A stretch of 39,907 nucleotides of DNA from positions 1 through 39,907 of the forward strand of contig JAIQGD010000011.1 in assembly GCA_020072765.1 (NCBI GenBank), written 5' to 3'. This document shows positions 31,643-39,907 of this stretch, piece after piece. Every line of letters begins with the position of its first letter. The first letter of the stretch is position 1. This stretch comes from Terriglobia bacterium. Its GTDB lineage: Bacteria > Acidobacteriota > Terriglobia > Acidiferrales > UBA7541. Below the pieces are notes generated by a model. It was not told the origin of the DNA and ran no database searches. It saw only the letters and a list, made by a program, of their open reading frames with translations. The position numbers and the translations under genes are program-made.

Positions 31643-33958
31643 GTGCCCATCTATGTCGTTGCCCCACGAACCGGGGTCGTCAAGCACGTTTGCGAGCGCA
31701 GTCCGAAGGTCGCCGTCGCAACCGATGCGCGCACGCCCGAGCGGCTGCCCGCGGCGATCCATTTGGCCGGAGATATGTTGTGGACCGAGGAGTTGGCCGA
31801 TGCGTTTGCTGGAAAGGTTCCGGCCGGGCTGGATGGCGTGATTATCCACCTCGAGGGAGAGAAACTGCTTCACGGCGAGGCGGCGGACGTTCGTCGATCT
31901 CTGCTGTTCACGCCGGGCCGGCTTTCCCACGTAGCCGTGCACCTGCCGGGAGTAGCAGGTGCGGACCTGATCAGCGTGCAACCGCGAGCGTTTTCCGCCG
32001 GAGCCAGCCAAGAGCATTTGAATCTCAGTTGGCGCTTGCAGGGACCGAACGTGCTCTCCAGCGAAGCTCGGGCGGCTCTGGAGCGAAATGCCCAGCCCTG
32101 GGCGCGGTTGTATCGTGCGCTGCTGGAAGAACAGACAGGGCCGGGGGCGTGTATCGAAAGCCTTAAGAAGGTCTCGCGAATCTCAGGGCTCGAGCCCATG
32201 CTGGCCGCGCTGGCGTTGCGCAACTTGATCGTGGTCCTCTTGAGAAAGCGCGATTGGTCGAAAGCCGAGGAACTGCTCCGATTGGGAATCAAGGCCTACT
32301 CGGATTATGCGGAACTCCACTATCTGACCGGGCTGCTGTGGGTGCAGCGAAACCGGCCGTCGCAGGCCATCCCGTTCCTTGAGGAAGCGATGCGCCATCG
32401 GAGCGATGGGTTCCTCGGCGGCGGCGGCGAGAACGCCTACCGCGCGGCTTGGTTGCTCGGGTCGGTTTACGATTTTGCGGGAGACCAAGGCAGGGCGGTC
32501 AACTATTGCGCCCCGGGGCTGTATACACGGCCCGCGTTCCGGCCGTCGGTCGAACTCCTTCTTAAACAGCGCATGGCGTCCGACATCGCCGCGACGTACC
32601 GCATTCCACTTTGTGAGATTGCCAGACGCGAGCCGCAGTACTTCCAGCCCGTATTCGATTTCCTGCTGACACACCGCCTGCTGGAGGCGGCCGATGTGCT
32701 TCTCGATACCTCGCCGTTGGCCGAGGACGTCCTCCAGAACTTACGCCAGCGGTTGCAAAACGTCGCACGTCCCTTCCTGGCGCGAGAGGGGAACGATTCC
32801 ACCAGATCCGGTGTCATTCTCCGAGGGCCTTTGTTTGCCCATTCCGGTCACGCGCGCATCAATCGCGCCATCGGGCAGGCCCTGGTCCAGTCGGCCCATC
32901 TGGACGCCAGTCTGGAAGTGCAGGGCTGGAATTCAATCCCGCCCTTCTTGTTGCCGCAGGGTGAAACGCTGCAAAAGGCAACGGAGCGCTCTCCGCGCCA
33001 TCTGGATTTGACGATCCGTCATCAATGGCCGCCGGATTTTCGGCGTCCTCGTGCGGGGAAACTGGCGTGCATTCTTCCCTGGGAATACCGCGCCGTGCCT
33101 CGCCCGTGGGTGCAGCAGATCGAGCGGAGCGTCGACGAACTGTGGGTGCCATCGAAGTTCGTGCGGTCCGCGTTTATCGAGGGCGGTGTTGCGTCGACTC
33201 GCGTGCACGTCGTTCCCAACGGTGTGGACGCGAAAGTGTTTGGTCCGCAAGGCAAGAGCTGGCGTCCGGAAGGCAGTCGCGGGTTCGTATTCTTGTTCGT
33301 CGGCGGGACGATCGCGCGCAAGGGCATTGACCTGCTTCTGCAGGCCTATGGAGATTCGTTTGCGCCGGAGGACGACGTCACGCTGGTGATCAAGGACGTT
33401 GGCTCGGCAAGTTTTTACCAGCACAACACGCAGCTCGCGCAGGTCCTCAGCTTTGCCGGCCAACCGTGGTCGCCGCGCGTGGTGACGATCAGCCGGAATC
33501 TCGAGGACGAGCGTCTGGCGGAGCTCTATCGCGGCTGTGACGCTTTCGTGCTGCCTTACCGGGGAGAAGGTTTCGGAATGCCGATCGCCGAAGCGATGGC
33601 CTGCGGCAAACCCGTGATTGTGACGGGAGAAGGGCCAGCCCCGGAGTTCTGCCCATCGGATTGCGGCTACCTGATTCCCGCGCGCGAAGTGATGGTTCCT
33701 GATCCTGCTCCGCCGCTGGGCGAACTGACGGGCGAGTGGACGTGGTTCGAGCCCGATATCGTCGCCCTGGCCCGCACGATGCGGGAGGTTTACGAGCAAC
33801 GCGGGGAAGCCGCGGAGCGCGGACGGAGAGCGGCGGCGGCCATTCGCGACACGCTTACCTGGGAGCGGGTGGTGCCCATGTATTTGGAGAGAATCGCGTG
33901 CCTCACCGGCGCGGACCGGGCGCGCGCGGCTCAGCCCTCCGCGGACTCCGGGGGTTGA
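31643..33958 (+). CDS. TPR-containing glycosyltransferase, GT4-type
   Basis: 771 residues. The first 130 residues are an unrecognised domain. A TPR-like helical region follows at about 160-370 (WSKAEELLRLGIKAYSDYAELHYLTGLLWVQ). Then comes a GT-B glycosyltransferase whose donor half has DELWVPSKFVRSAF, VPNGVDAKVF, FLFVGGTIARKGIDLLLQAY and the E-x7-E motif EGFGMPIAE. GTG 31643 is preferred to GTG 31637 because GGAGGA ends six bases before it. The TPR part may hold a protein or polymer acceptor, as in large protein-glycosylating enzymes. The link to flagellin or pilin is only suggested by the chemotaxis neighbourhood. Confidence 0.85.
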   Translation: MPIYVVAPRTGVVKHVCERSPKVAVATDARTPERLPAAIHLAGDMLWTEELADAFAGKVPAGLDGVIIHLEGEKLLHGEAADVRRSLLFTPGRLSHVAVHLPGVAGADLISVQPRAFSAGASQEHLNLSWRLQGPNVLSSEARAALERNAQPWARLYRALLEEQTGPGACIESLKKVSRISGLEPMLAALALRNLIVVLLRKRDWSKAEELLRLGIKAYSDYAELHYLTGLLWVQRNRPSQAIPFLEEAMRHRSDGFLGGGGENAYRAAWLLGSVYDFAGDQGRAVNYCAPGLYTRPAFRPSVELLLKQRMASDIAATYRIPLCEIARREPQYFQPVFDFLLTHRLLEAADVLLDTSPLAEDVLQNLRQRLQNVARPFLAREGNDSTRSGVILRGPLFAHSGHARINRAIGQALVQSAHLDASLEVQGWNSIPPFLLPQGETLQKATERSPRHLDLTIRHQWPPDFRRPRAGKLACILPWEYRAVPRPWVQQIERSVDELWVPSKFVRSAFIEGGVASTRVHVVPNGVDAKVFGPQGKSWRPEGSRGFVFLFVGGTIARKGIDLLLQAYGDSFAPEDDVTLVIKDVGSASFYQHNTQLAQVLSFAGQPWSPRVVTISRNLEDERLAELYRGCDAFVLPYRGEGFGMPIAEAMACGKPVIVTGEGPAPEFCPSDCGYLIPAREVMVPDPAPPLGELTGEWTWFEPDIVALARTMREVYEQRGEAAERGRRAAAAIRDTLTWERVVPMYLERIACLTGADRARAAQPSADSGG

Positions 33959-33968
33959 AAGTTCAACC
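33953..33968. terminator. Short hairpin between convergent genes
   Basis: GGTTGA and TCAACC pair around AAGT, overlapping the stop of the TPR-glycosyltransferase and lying between two convergent genes. The stem is only 6-7 bp and there is no T-run, so bidirectional termination here is tentative. Confidence 0.3.
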
Positions 33969-34007
33969 AGGGCTTGCCCGCGGCCATGGGCACCTTCCGC
34001 GCGGGGT

Positions 34008-34310
34008 TCAGAACTTTACTTCCACGGTCTCGGTGGATTCCTTGGCGGCCGGCTCGTACTTCCAGTCCTTGACCGCTTTCAGAGCGGAGGCCGCCAATAC
34101 GGGGTGGCCGCCGATGTATTCCAGCCGGCGGACCGTGCCGTCGGGATTGATCCAGATCTTCAATTTGACGGCGCCGTGGAGATTCATCTTGACGGCAAGG
34201 TCCGGATACTCGGGTTCGGTGCGCGAGACCAGCTTGCGCTCCTCGTCGCCGGCCCGGGCGGTTCCGGCCAGCAGCAGCATGCACAGCAAGATGTGTCTGA
34301 GTATCCTCAT
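34008..34310 (-). CDS. Exported TonB C-terminal domain protein, 100 aa
   Basis: A signal peptide (MRILRHILLCMLLLAGTARA) is followed directly by a TonB C-terminal domain: EPEYPDLAVKMNLHGAVKLKIWINPDGTVRRLEYIGGHPVL, ending KDWKYEPA and VEVKF. The transmembrane anchor and Pro-rich spacer of ordinary TonB are absent, so it cannot draw energy from ExbB/ExbD by itself. ATG 34310 is chosen because AGGAA precedes it and the signal starts there; two other in-frame ATG lie slightly upstream. It follows the TonB-dependent receptor gene by 28 bases on the same strand and may be an accessory binding to it. Such free TonB_C proteins are common in Acidobacteriota, from memory. Confidence 0.8.
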   Translation of the reverse strand: MRILRHILLCMLLLAGTARAGDEERKLVSRTEPEYPDLAVKMNLHGAVKLKIWINPDGTVRRLEYIGGHPVLAASALKAVKDWKYEPAAKESTETVEVKF

Positions 34311-34338
34311 CCGATTCCTGGTCATGTTCGCCATGGCG

Positions 34339-37300
34339 TTAAAAGGTCCACCGCAAGGCCATCTGGACCAGTCGCGGGTCCCTGGCTTTCTGGACTTGTC
34401 CAAATGTCGCCGGCACCCCGAAGTCGCCCGCGGGGTTCAGAAACTGCGTGTGATTGAAGATATTGAAGAGCTCGGTCCGGAACTCGAGGTTGGAGCCTTC
34501 GCGCACGCGGATGTTCTTTTGAATGCCGACGTCGAAGTTGACGATGCCGGGGCCGCAGCACACCGTGCGCGGGGTGTTGCCGATTTGGCCCAGCGGCGCG
34601 GCGACGAACGATGTGGGATCGAAGTAGTAGCCGCCCGAAGTGCGCGGATTCAGAATCCGGAGCGGAGCCACCTGGTTCGGTTCCCCGACCACTTCGAAGT
34701 CGGTGCTGTTCATCAGTTCGTTGTCGCCGGTGGCGGTGATGCGAATGGGGAAGCCGGACTGCAGCGTCGCGATGCTGGATAGCGACCATCCGTTGACGAC
34801 GTGTTCCGCCCAGTTGTTCAGAGCAACCCTGGGGATCTGCCAGTAGGCGCTGACGCTCAGGCGGTGGCGCGCGTCGTACAGCGAAAGCGACCTGGATTTG
34901 CGCGGATCAATCGGATTGACCGAATTCTCGAAGCTCGAGGCGTTATCCATGGATTTGCTCCACGTATAGGCCGCGAGCAGCTGCAAGCCCCCGGAGAGAC
35001 TCTTGCGCAGCAGGGCTTGGAACGCGTTGTACGACGAGTTGGCGACCGGCTCGATGCCGAAAATGCTGCCGAACACGGGGATGCCGTCCGCCGGGCAACC
35101 CACGCTCGTCGTAGGCTCGCAATAGGGCGATGAGTATTTGCGCAAACCCACCAGCGTGATGGGGTTGGCGTTGGGTCCGGTGACGCTGGAAACCGAACCG
35201 TAGGGCAGGTGCAGGGTGACGCCCGCGGGAATGGCTCCTGCTGGAATATAGTAGGCACTGTCGGCGCCGTACGGACCACACGACATGCCCGGAATTTGAT
35301 TCAGGTCCAGACAGGTTTGCGCGTTGCCGTAATTCTGGTCCATGGAGGCCAGCAAGCGGTGCCCCTGGCTGCCCACGTAGCCCAGTTGCACCAAAACGCT
35401 GCGGAGAACTTCCCGCTGGACGGTCACATGATAGTGCTCGGAATACTGGTTGCGCAGCGTGTTGGGAAAGTTGCCATACAGCACGATCGGGCGAAACAGA
35501 GCGAAGTCAACGGCGGAGCCCCGGCTCGGATTCAGCGGGCCATTATAGGGATTCGGATTGATGGAGCCATTTTGATTGAGAAACGGAGTATTGAAAAAGA
35601 CGTTGCTGAATACGGTGCTGCCTCCATAGGGCGGCTGCGCGGCAAAGTCTCCTCCGAAAAGAAGCTCCTCATTGCTGTCGTAGAACATTCCCCAACCCAT
35701 GCGGACGCTGGTCTTGCCGGGACCGCCCACGATTCTTGCCAGCCATCCATCGGTCGCGGACGGTGCCCAGGCCAGGCCCAGGCGCGGCGCGAAGGCATGC
35801 AGGTAGTTGTTGGTCAGTCCCTGGGGCACTCCGGTGTCTCCGGGGAACACCAGCCCCAGCGGGAAAATGGCGTTGGCCGGGCCGGTGGGCGAGCAATCAC
35901 TGCTGCCATAGACCGCTTGCAGGGGATCGACGTATCCGTTTATGGGATTCGAGGCGGTCAGCGAGCACGAAAACATTTTCGTGGCCTGCCCGGGCCGAAA
36001 CGCCTGCACGCGATTTTGGGAATCGTACTGGGGAGTATTCCATTCCCAGCGCAGCCCGTAGTTGAGCGTCAGATTGGGCCGCAGCTTCCAGGCGTCTTGC
36101 GCGTACACGTGGAATTGCGTGGTGAGAGCATCCACGCTATTGCCGGAACCTTCGTTGAACGAGTCGGGGAGGCCGAGGAGATAGTTGGGAACGAGATCGG
36201 TGTATCCGACGTCGTTCGGTCCTCCTCCGGTGAACTGAAAGGTGCCGTTGATGGCGTAGAGATACAGTTGATTGAACTGCTGCCTGCGGATGTCGGTTCC
36301 GAACTTCAGGGTATGGTTGCCGATCACTTTGCCGTAGTTATCGATTCCCTGATAGATGTTGCCGTCTTGCCGGAACGTGCCGGAGCCATTGTTGCCAATC
36401 GTAAATCCACCCGACAGGCTGATGAGAGGCACGCCTTCGGTCTGGCCGCCGTAACCGGGATGGATGCCCAGCCGGGGATTCGAGGGGTCGCTAAAACACT
36501 GGTCGGCCGGGACGGTGGCGCAGGAGTCCTGGACCGGGTTGGTGCGCGCTGGAGCGAGCAGCTTCCCCTGAGCGCCGCGATAGAAGACCAAGCGCAGTTC
36601 GTTGGAGGTTTTGGCATTGATGGCCCAGGTGTGGCTGGCATTGAGCTGCTGGAACCGTTCCTTGGTCTGATCGCCAAAGCCGGGCAGGTTGGCGCCCAGA
36701 TCCTGGAGATCGGCGAAAGGCCGGTGCCCGGAATCGTCGGAGAAGTAGTAGTAGAAGCTGAGTTGCTGCTGGCTGGTCAGGTTGTGATCGAGCCGGAACG
36801 TGCCCTGGTCGGCCCGGCCGGAAGCGTTCGGCGAGGCTTGGAAGACGCCGTTCGTCCCCGCGGGCACGAACTGCTGCATTAAATCGGCCGCCGTCGGGTC
36901 GAAGCACTGCGTCGGAATCACATTGCCGGGGAAGATAGCCGCGTAGCTGGTTCCCGCCGCAATGGGGAGTCCGCCGGCCAGCGCGACAGCCGCCGCGCAT
37001 CCCGGACGATTGCTCAGCGTGGTCGCCACGAAGGCGTCTTGGATCTTGCCGATGAATGTCGTGCCCGCCGAGAAGTCGCCGCCGCGTTCTTGGGAGGTGG
37101 GCACCGCGACGGGTTGCGAGGTGATGCCTTGTGTGAATCGCCGCCCCTCATACGAGGAGAAGAAGAACGTTTTGCCCTGGCGAATGGGGCCGCCGAACGT
37201 GCCCCCAAATTCGTTCTGTTTGAAGTCGGGCGTGGTCAGGTCGAAATAGCCTTTGCTGTTCAGCGCATTGTTGCGGAGAAACTCGTAGGCGCTGCCGTGA

Positions 37301-38052
37301 AAGCGATGGCTTCCCGATTTCGTCACCACGTTCAACACCGAGCCCGAATTGCGTCCCAGGGCGGCGTCGTAATTGTGCGAAATCACCCGGAATTCGCTGA
37401 TGGAGTCCGGGGAAGGCTGGAGCGAAGGGAAGTTCACCATCTGCTCGCCGGCGGCGCCGCCATTCACGTTGTAGTTGTTGGAGCGGGCGCGGCCGCCGTT
37501 GACGGCGATCACGCCGGGCTTGCTGCCCTCAAAAAAGAGATTCACGCCCACCGTGCTTTGCACGCCGGGCTGGAGCTGGAGCAGTTCGAAGGTGTCGCGC
37601 GACTTCAGCGGCAGCTCAGTCACCTCGAGATCGTTCATCACCACGCCCAGCTGAGCGTTTCCGGCTTCCACGACCCCGCTGCTGCCCGCCGGCTGGGCGC
37701 TCGCCGAACCGGCCTTTTCCGACAGCACGATCGCCAGCTGTTTCACCTGCCCGATGCTGGCGCGAATGTCGCCCGCTTCGAAGTCCGGAAAGCCATCCGC
37801 CTTGACTTCGATGTGGTAGGTGCCGACCGGCAAGGAAGGGAACTGGAACGTGCCGGTATCGTCGGTGGTGGCGGCGCGCATCATGGACGTCTCGGCGCCG
37901 GTGATAATGACAAAGGCGCTGACCACCGGCTTGTGGGACGCGTCGGTCACCTTGCCCCGCACTTCCGCGGTGCTTTGCGCCCGCGACGGGAGAACCCCCA
38001 GAAAGGCCCCGAGGAAGAGAATGACAGACAGCCTTAGCTTGCGACTTCTCAT
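34339..38052 (-). CDS. TonB-dependent receptor, Oar-like, with carboxypeptidase-regulatory domain
   Basis: 1237 residues: signal peptide (MRSRKLRLSVILFLGAFLGV, cleaved near SRAQ), a carboxypeptidase-regulatory-like beta-sandwich (about 28-115; VRGKVTDASHKPVVSAFVII and GTYHIEVKADGF), a plug domain with GVIAVNGGRARSNNYNVNGG and NVVTKSGSHRFHGSAYEFLRNNALNS, then a long beta-barrel ending in ALRWTF with terminal Phe. This is the outer-membrane Oar-like receptor class greatly expanded in Acidobacteriota. AAGGAAA precedes the ATG. The transported substrate is unknown; large polymers, peptides or oligosaccharides are typical. The carboxylesterase gene upstream on the same strand, 261 bases away, may act on the same substrate. 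Confidence 0.95.
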   Translation of the reverse strand: MRSRKLRLSVILFLGAFLGVLPSRAQSTAEVRGKVTDASHKPVVSAFVIITGAETSMMRAATTDDTGTFQFPSLPVGTYHIEVKADGFPDFEAGDIRASIGQVKQLAIVLSEKAGSASAQPAGSSGVVEAGNAQLGVVMNDLEVTELPLKSRDTFELLQLQPGVQSTVGVNLFFEGSKPGVIAVNGGRARSNNYNVNGGAAGEQMVNFPSLQPSPDSISEFRVISHNYDAALGRNSGSVLNVVTKSGSHRFHGSAYEFLRNNALNSKGYFDLTTPDFKQNEFGGTFGGPIRQGKTFFFSSYEGRRFTQGITSQPVAVPTSQERGGDFSAGTTFIGKIQDAFVATTLSNRPGCAAAVALAGGLPIAAGTSYAAIFPGNVIPTQCFDPTAADLMQQFVPAGTNGVFQASPNASGRADQGTFRLDHNLTSQQQLSFYYYFSDDSGHRPFADLQDLGANLPGFGDQTKERFQQLNASHTWAINAKTSNELRLVFYRGAQGKLLAPARTNPVQDSCATVPADQCFSDPSNPRLGIHPGYGGQTEGVPLISLSGGFTIGNNGSGTFRQDGNIYQGIDNYGKVIGNHTLKFGTDIRRQQFNQLYLYAINGTFQFTGGGPNDVGYTDLVPNYLLGLPDSFNEGSGNSVDALTTQFHVYAQDAWKLRPNLTLNYGLRWEWNTPQYDSQNRVQAFRPGQATKMFSCSLTASNPINGYVDPLQAVYGSSDCSPTGPANAIFPLGLVFPGDTGVPQGLTNNYLHAFAPRLGLAWAPSATDGWLARIVGGPGKTSVRMGWGMFYDSNEELLFGGDFAAQPPYGGSTVFSNVFFNTPFLNQNGSINPNPYNGPLNPSRGSAVDFALFRPIVLYGNFPNTLRNQYSEHYHVTVQREVLRSVLVQLGYVGSQGHRLLASMDQNYGNAQTCLDLNQIPGMSCGPYGADSAYYIPAGAIPAGVTLHLPYGSVSSVTGPNANPITLVGLRKYSSPYCEPTTSVGCPADGIPVFGSIFGIEPVANSSYNAFQALLRKSLSGGLQLLAAYTWSKSMDNASSFENSVNPIDPRKSRSLSLYDARHRLSVSAYWQIPRVALNNWAEHVVNGWSLSSIATLQSGFPIRITATGDNELMNSTDFEVVGEPNQVAPLRILNPRTSGGYYFDPTSFVAAPLGQIGNTPRTVCCGPGIVNFDVGIQKNIRVREGSNLEFRTELFNIFNHTQFLNPAGDFGVPATFGQVQKARDPRLVQMALRWTF

Positions 38053-38313
38053 TTTCCTTGAACCTTTCCTTCCACCAATTGCAGGGTCTTCGGTGAGGAC
38101 TGCTATTTCTTCCGGCAGCTATATAGGAGACCGATTATGAGGGGCCCGAATGCTTCGAACGTGTTCCGGTGATCGAATCCACCGCGGTGGGCGACCGGCT
38201 CGTGCCCGCCACTCCAACTTACTGGATGGGCGATGCGGGGGGAACCTGTCCGAGTGGACAGGTGTGCCGTACCTGAAAACTAATGGTCTGCCGCGGAACG
38301 GCCCGCGGACGGT
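38053..38313. other. Intergenic region upstream of the TonB-dependent receptor
   Basis: 261 bases between the esterase stop and the receptor start, both on the minus strand. It should hold the receptor promoter; A/T-rich words near 38120-38140 (minus-strand CATAAT and TATATA) are candidates, but no matching -35 is clear. A hairpin near the esterase end is listed separately. Confidence 0.4.
38244..38263 (-). terminator. Hairpin downstream of the carboxylesterase gene
   Basis: ACCTGTCC and GGACAGGT form a perfect 8-bp stem with loop GAGT, about 50 bases past the esterase stop. No T-run follows, so it is at most a weak or Rho-assisted terminator. Confidence 0.4.
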
Positions 38314-39882
38314 TTACCGGGGAGGCCCTGGAGGAAGCAGGAGAGCGCGCAGCATGCGCTGCTCCTCGCCGTACGGGTCGTTGACGGCGCGGCACTCCTT
38401 GTTGAAGATCATGGTGGCGCGCTGCTGGTTGTTGAAGGCCGGCCAATGGGCCAGGCCGCTGTGGTTGGGATTGCCGCTGCGCGCGAAGGCCGCCCACGCT
38501 CCGCTCATGTGGGAAGCCAGCGCGTAGCGATCCTGGCCCGAGCCGGTCATCGCCTGGGCCGCGTCCACATTGTCGAAGACGAAGGGGATTTCAAGGTTGT
38601 GGAAGGCCCGGAGCTTGCCTTCCCGCACGGGCGAGTTCCAGGCGAAGTAATAATGATAGACCGGAGCCCGTCCCTGCGCCGCTTTGCGCTCCGCTTCCAT
38701 CGCCGTGCCCCGCCCGAACGTGGCGTCGGACGTGATGATCAGAGCCAAATCGGTATTGCTCGCGCCGGGGCGTCCTTTGCGATACGCGGCGATGAGCTGG
38801 TCAACCTGAGCGTCGCTGGCGCGGCTGACGCATTGCTGGACGCGCGCGTGGACGCTGGCGTCGTCCATCGGGTCCAACATCTGACCGGGCATAAACGCCA
38901 TCTCGGTTTCCGTCGTGCCGATCAGCAGCGGAATGCCGGCGGAAAGTTCGGACGCGGCGGGACTGGAAGGGGCCGCGGGAAGCGTTCGGCCATCCACCAC
39001 GGGTCCGAGCGGCAGTGTGCCGCTGCCCGGCAGGCCGTTGCCGCTCATCTCTCCCATGGCCGCCAGCAACTGATCGGTCGAAATGTTTTGGAGTTCGTCG
39101 GGTTTCTTGAGGCCCAGCTTGGCCAGAAAAGCCTCGGCCGATTGGGTGGCCGCGGCGCGGGGCAGGCCCATCGCCTGCGTGCCACTCTGAATGATCGCCC
39201 GATGAAACAGCCCTTTGGCGGCGGGCATCGCCAGCAGCGTACTGACCTTGCCGCCACCCCCGGATTGGCCGAAGATCGTCACGTTGTCGGGAGCTCCGCC
39301 AAACGCGGCGATGTTGTCGCGCACCCATTCCAGCGCGGCGACGATGTCCAGCATCCCGGCATTGCTCGCAGCCGCGTACCTTTCCCGGCCGATCTCGGCC
39401 AGATACAGGAAACCGAAAATGTTGAGGCGATGATTGACGGTGACGGCGACGAGGTCGTGCTTCCGCGCGAGTTCCTTGCCGTCGTAACAAATGAAGCCGC
39501 CCGATCCGGTGGTGTAGCCGCCGCCGTGCAGCCAGACCATCACGGGCCGCTGGTGGTCGGACCCAGGGCCCGGCGTCCAGACGTTCAAGCAGAGGCAGTC
39601 CTCGCTCATCGGCCCGCCTGGGTCCATGGCTGCGAACTCAGGGGGTACGACGCCATGAAATTGGGAGTCGAGTTGGGTGGCGCGAGGGCCGAGTTCGAAT
39701 GCGTCGCGCACGTTGATCCACGGCTGAGGTTTGGCGGGAGGCAGAAAGCGTCCCGCGCCCGCCGTCGAAGCGGGCACGGCGAGCACGAAGGGCGATAGCG
39801 TCGCGGACCTCCCGCAAATCACGTTCGCGAGCGTATCCAGGCTGGTGGTGATGTCGCGGGGCTGCTGGAACACCTCGGGCAT
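38314..39882 (-). CDS. Type-B carboxylesterase/lipase family protein
   Basis: 522 residues from the first ATG in the window. Alpha/beta hydrolase motifs are oxyanion loop LHGGGY, the type-B signature EDCLCLNVWTP, nucleophile Ser in FGQSGGGGKV (usual G-E-S-A-G is G-Q-S-G-G), the acid in GTTETEM and the catalytic His in AFHNLEIPFVFDN. The protein would hydrolyse carboxylic esters. The expected N-terminal GKVRG and FKGIPYG segment is not recognisable before STAGAGRF, and no signal peptide is visible. The same frame stays open to the window edge (39907). The gene may therefore start outside the window or have a changed N-terminus. It lies upstream of the TonB-dependent receptor. Confidence 0.88.
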   Translation of the reverse strand: MPEVFQQPRDITTSLDTLANVICGRSATLSPFVLAVPASTAGAGRFLPPAKPQPWINVRDAFELGPRATQLDSQFHGVVPPEFAAMDPGGPMSEDCLCLNVWTPGPGSDHQRPVMVWLHGGGYTTGSGGFICYDGKELARKHDLVAVTVNHRLNIFGFLYLAEIGRERYAAASNAGMLDIVAALEWVRDNIAAFGGAPDNVTIFGQSGGGGKVSTLLAMPAAKGLFHRAIIQSGTQAMGLPRAAATQSAEAFLAKLGLKKPDELQNISTDQLLAAMGEMSGNGLPGSGTLPLGPVVDGRTLPAAPSSPAASELSAGIPLLIGTTETEMAFMPGQMLDPMDDASVHARVQQCVSRASDAQVDQLIAAYRKGRPGASNTDLALIITSDATFGRGTAMEAERKAAQGRAPVYHYYFAWNSPVREGKLRAFHNLEIPFVFDNVDAAQAMTGSGQDRYALASHMSGAWAAFARSGNPNHSGLAHWPAFNNQQRATMIFNKECRAVNDPYGEEQRMLRALLLPPGPPR

Positions 39883-39907
39883 TACCTGCTTCAGCTCGGT
39901 GATCGGC

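Noticed and set aside
35209-36882. 557-residue plus-strand frame opposite the TonB-dependent receptor
   Set aside because: The receptor reads continuously on the other strand with all expected domains. This frame has no domain or ribosome site.

Overview
The window looks like chromosomal DNA from a GC-rich member of the Acidobacteriota (Terriglobia/Solibacter-type). The main support is the 1237-residue Oar-like TonB-dependent receptor with an N-terminal carboxypeptidase-regulatory domain followed by a small TonB C-terminal protein. The style of the chemotaxis cluster and of the hypothetical gene at 529-813 also fits. This placement is an inference; no marker gene is present.

Layout. (1) 1-966: the 3' end of a superoxide dismutase gene and a small conserved protein. 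(2) 967-1041: tRNA-Asn(GTT). Its 3' half is repeated at 12724-12773 (48 of 50 bases), and the 11.7 kb between is read as a genomic island integrated at the tRNA. A tyrosine-recombinase C-terminal relict lies just inside the left end, and a second, shorter tail-like relict lies just inside the right end. (3) The island cargo (1659-12212) is an electron-transfer cluster: a divergent monoheme cytochrome c, then a co-directional series of 16-heme cytochrome, NHL beta-propeller, tetraheme cytochrome, PpiC/SurA-like isomerase, outer-membrane beta-barrel, second NHL beta-propeller and 12-heme cytochrome. The tetraheme protein has the pattern of OmcE-like filament-forming cytochromes, and the 12-heme protein begins with the same tetraheme module. 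Two perfect TGTGA-N6-TCACA palindromes sit in the divergent promoter region. (4) 13192-27793: an NtrB/NtrC-like pair, an orphan receiver, and a chemotaxis cluster: CheA, CheW, CheY, a CheB-like protein lacking its catalytic histidine, CheR, a DUF420-like membrane protein, a soluble chemoreceptor with an N-terminal truncated haemoglobin, a UbiB/ABC1-like kinase and an intact CheB. (5) 28268-33958: a glycosyltransferase, a double-methyltransferase fusion and a TPR-glycosyltransferase. (6) Minus strand, 34008-39882: TonB C-terminal protein, TonB-dependent receptor and a type-B carboxylesterase that reaches the window edge.

How the parts may work together. The island probably encodes a porin-cytochrome conduit plus an extracellular cytochrome filament, carrying respiratory electrons across the outer membrane, under a CRP/FNR-family regulator encoded elsewhere. 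The adjacent chemotaxis cluster senses a haem ligand (O2, NO or CO) through its globin receptor. That would suit redox- or aerotaxis in the same lifestyle, but a functional link across the island border is only inference. The glycosyltransferase and methyltransferase genes probably modify a surface polymer or protein.
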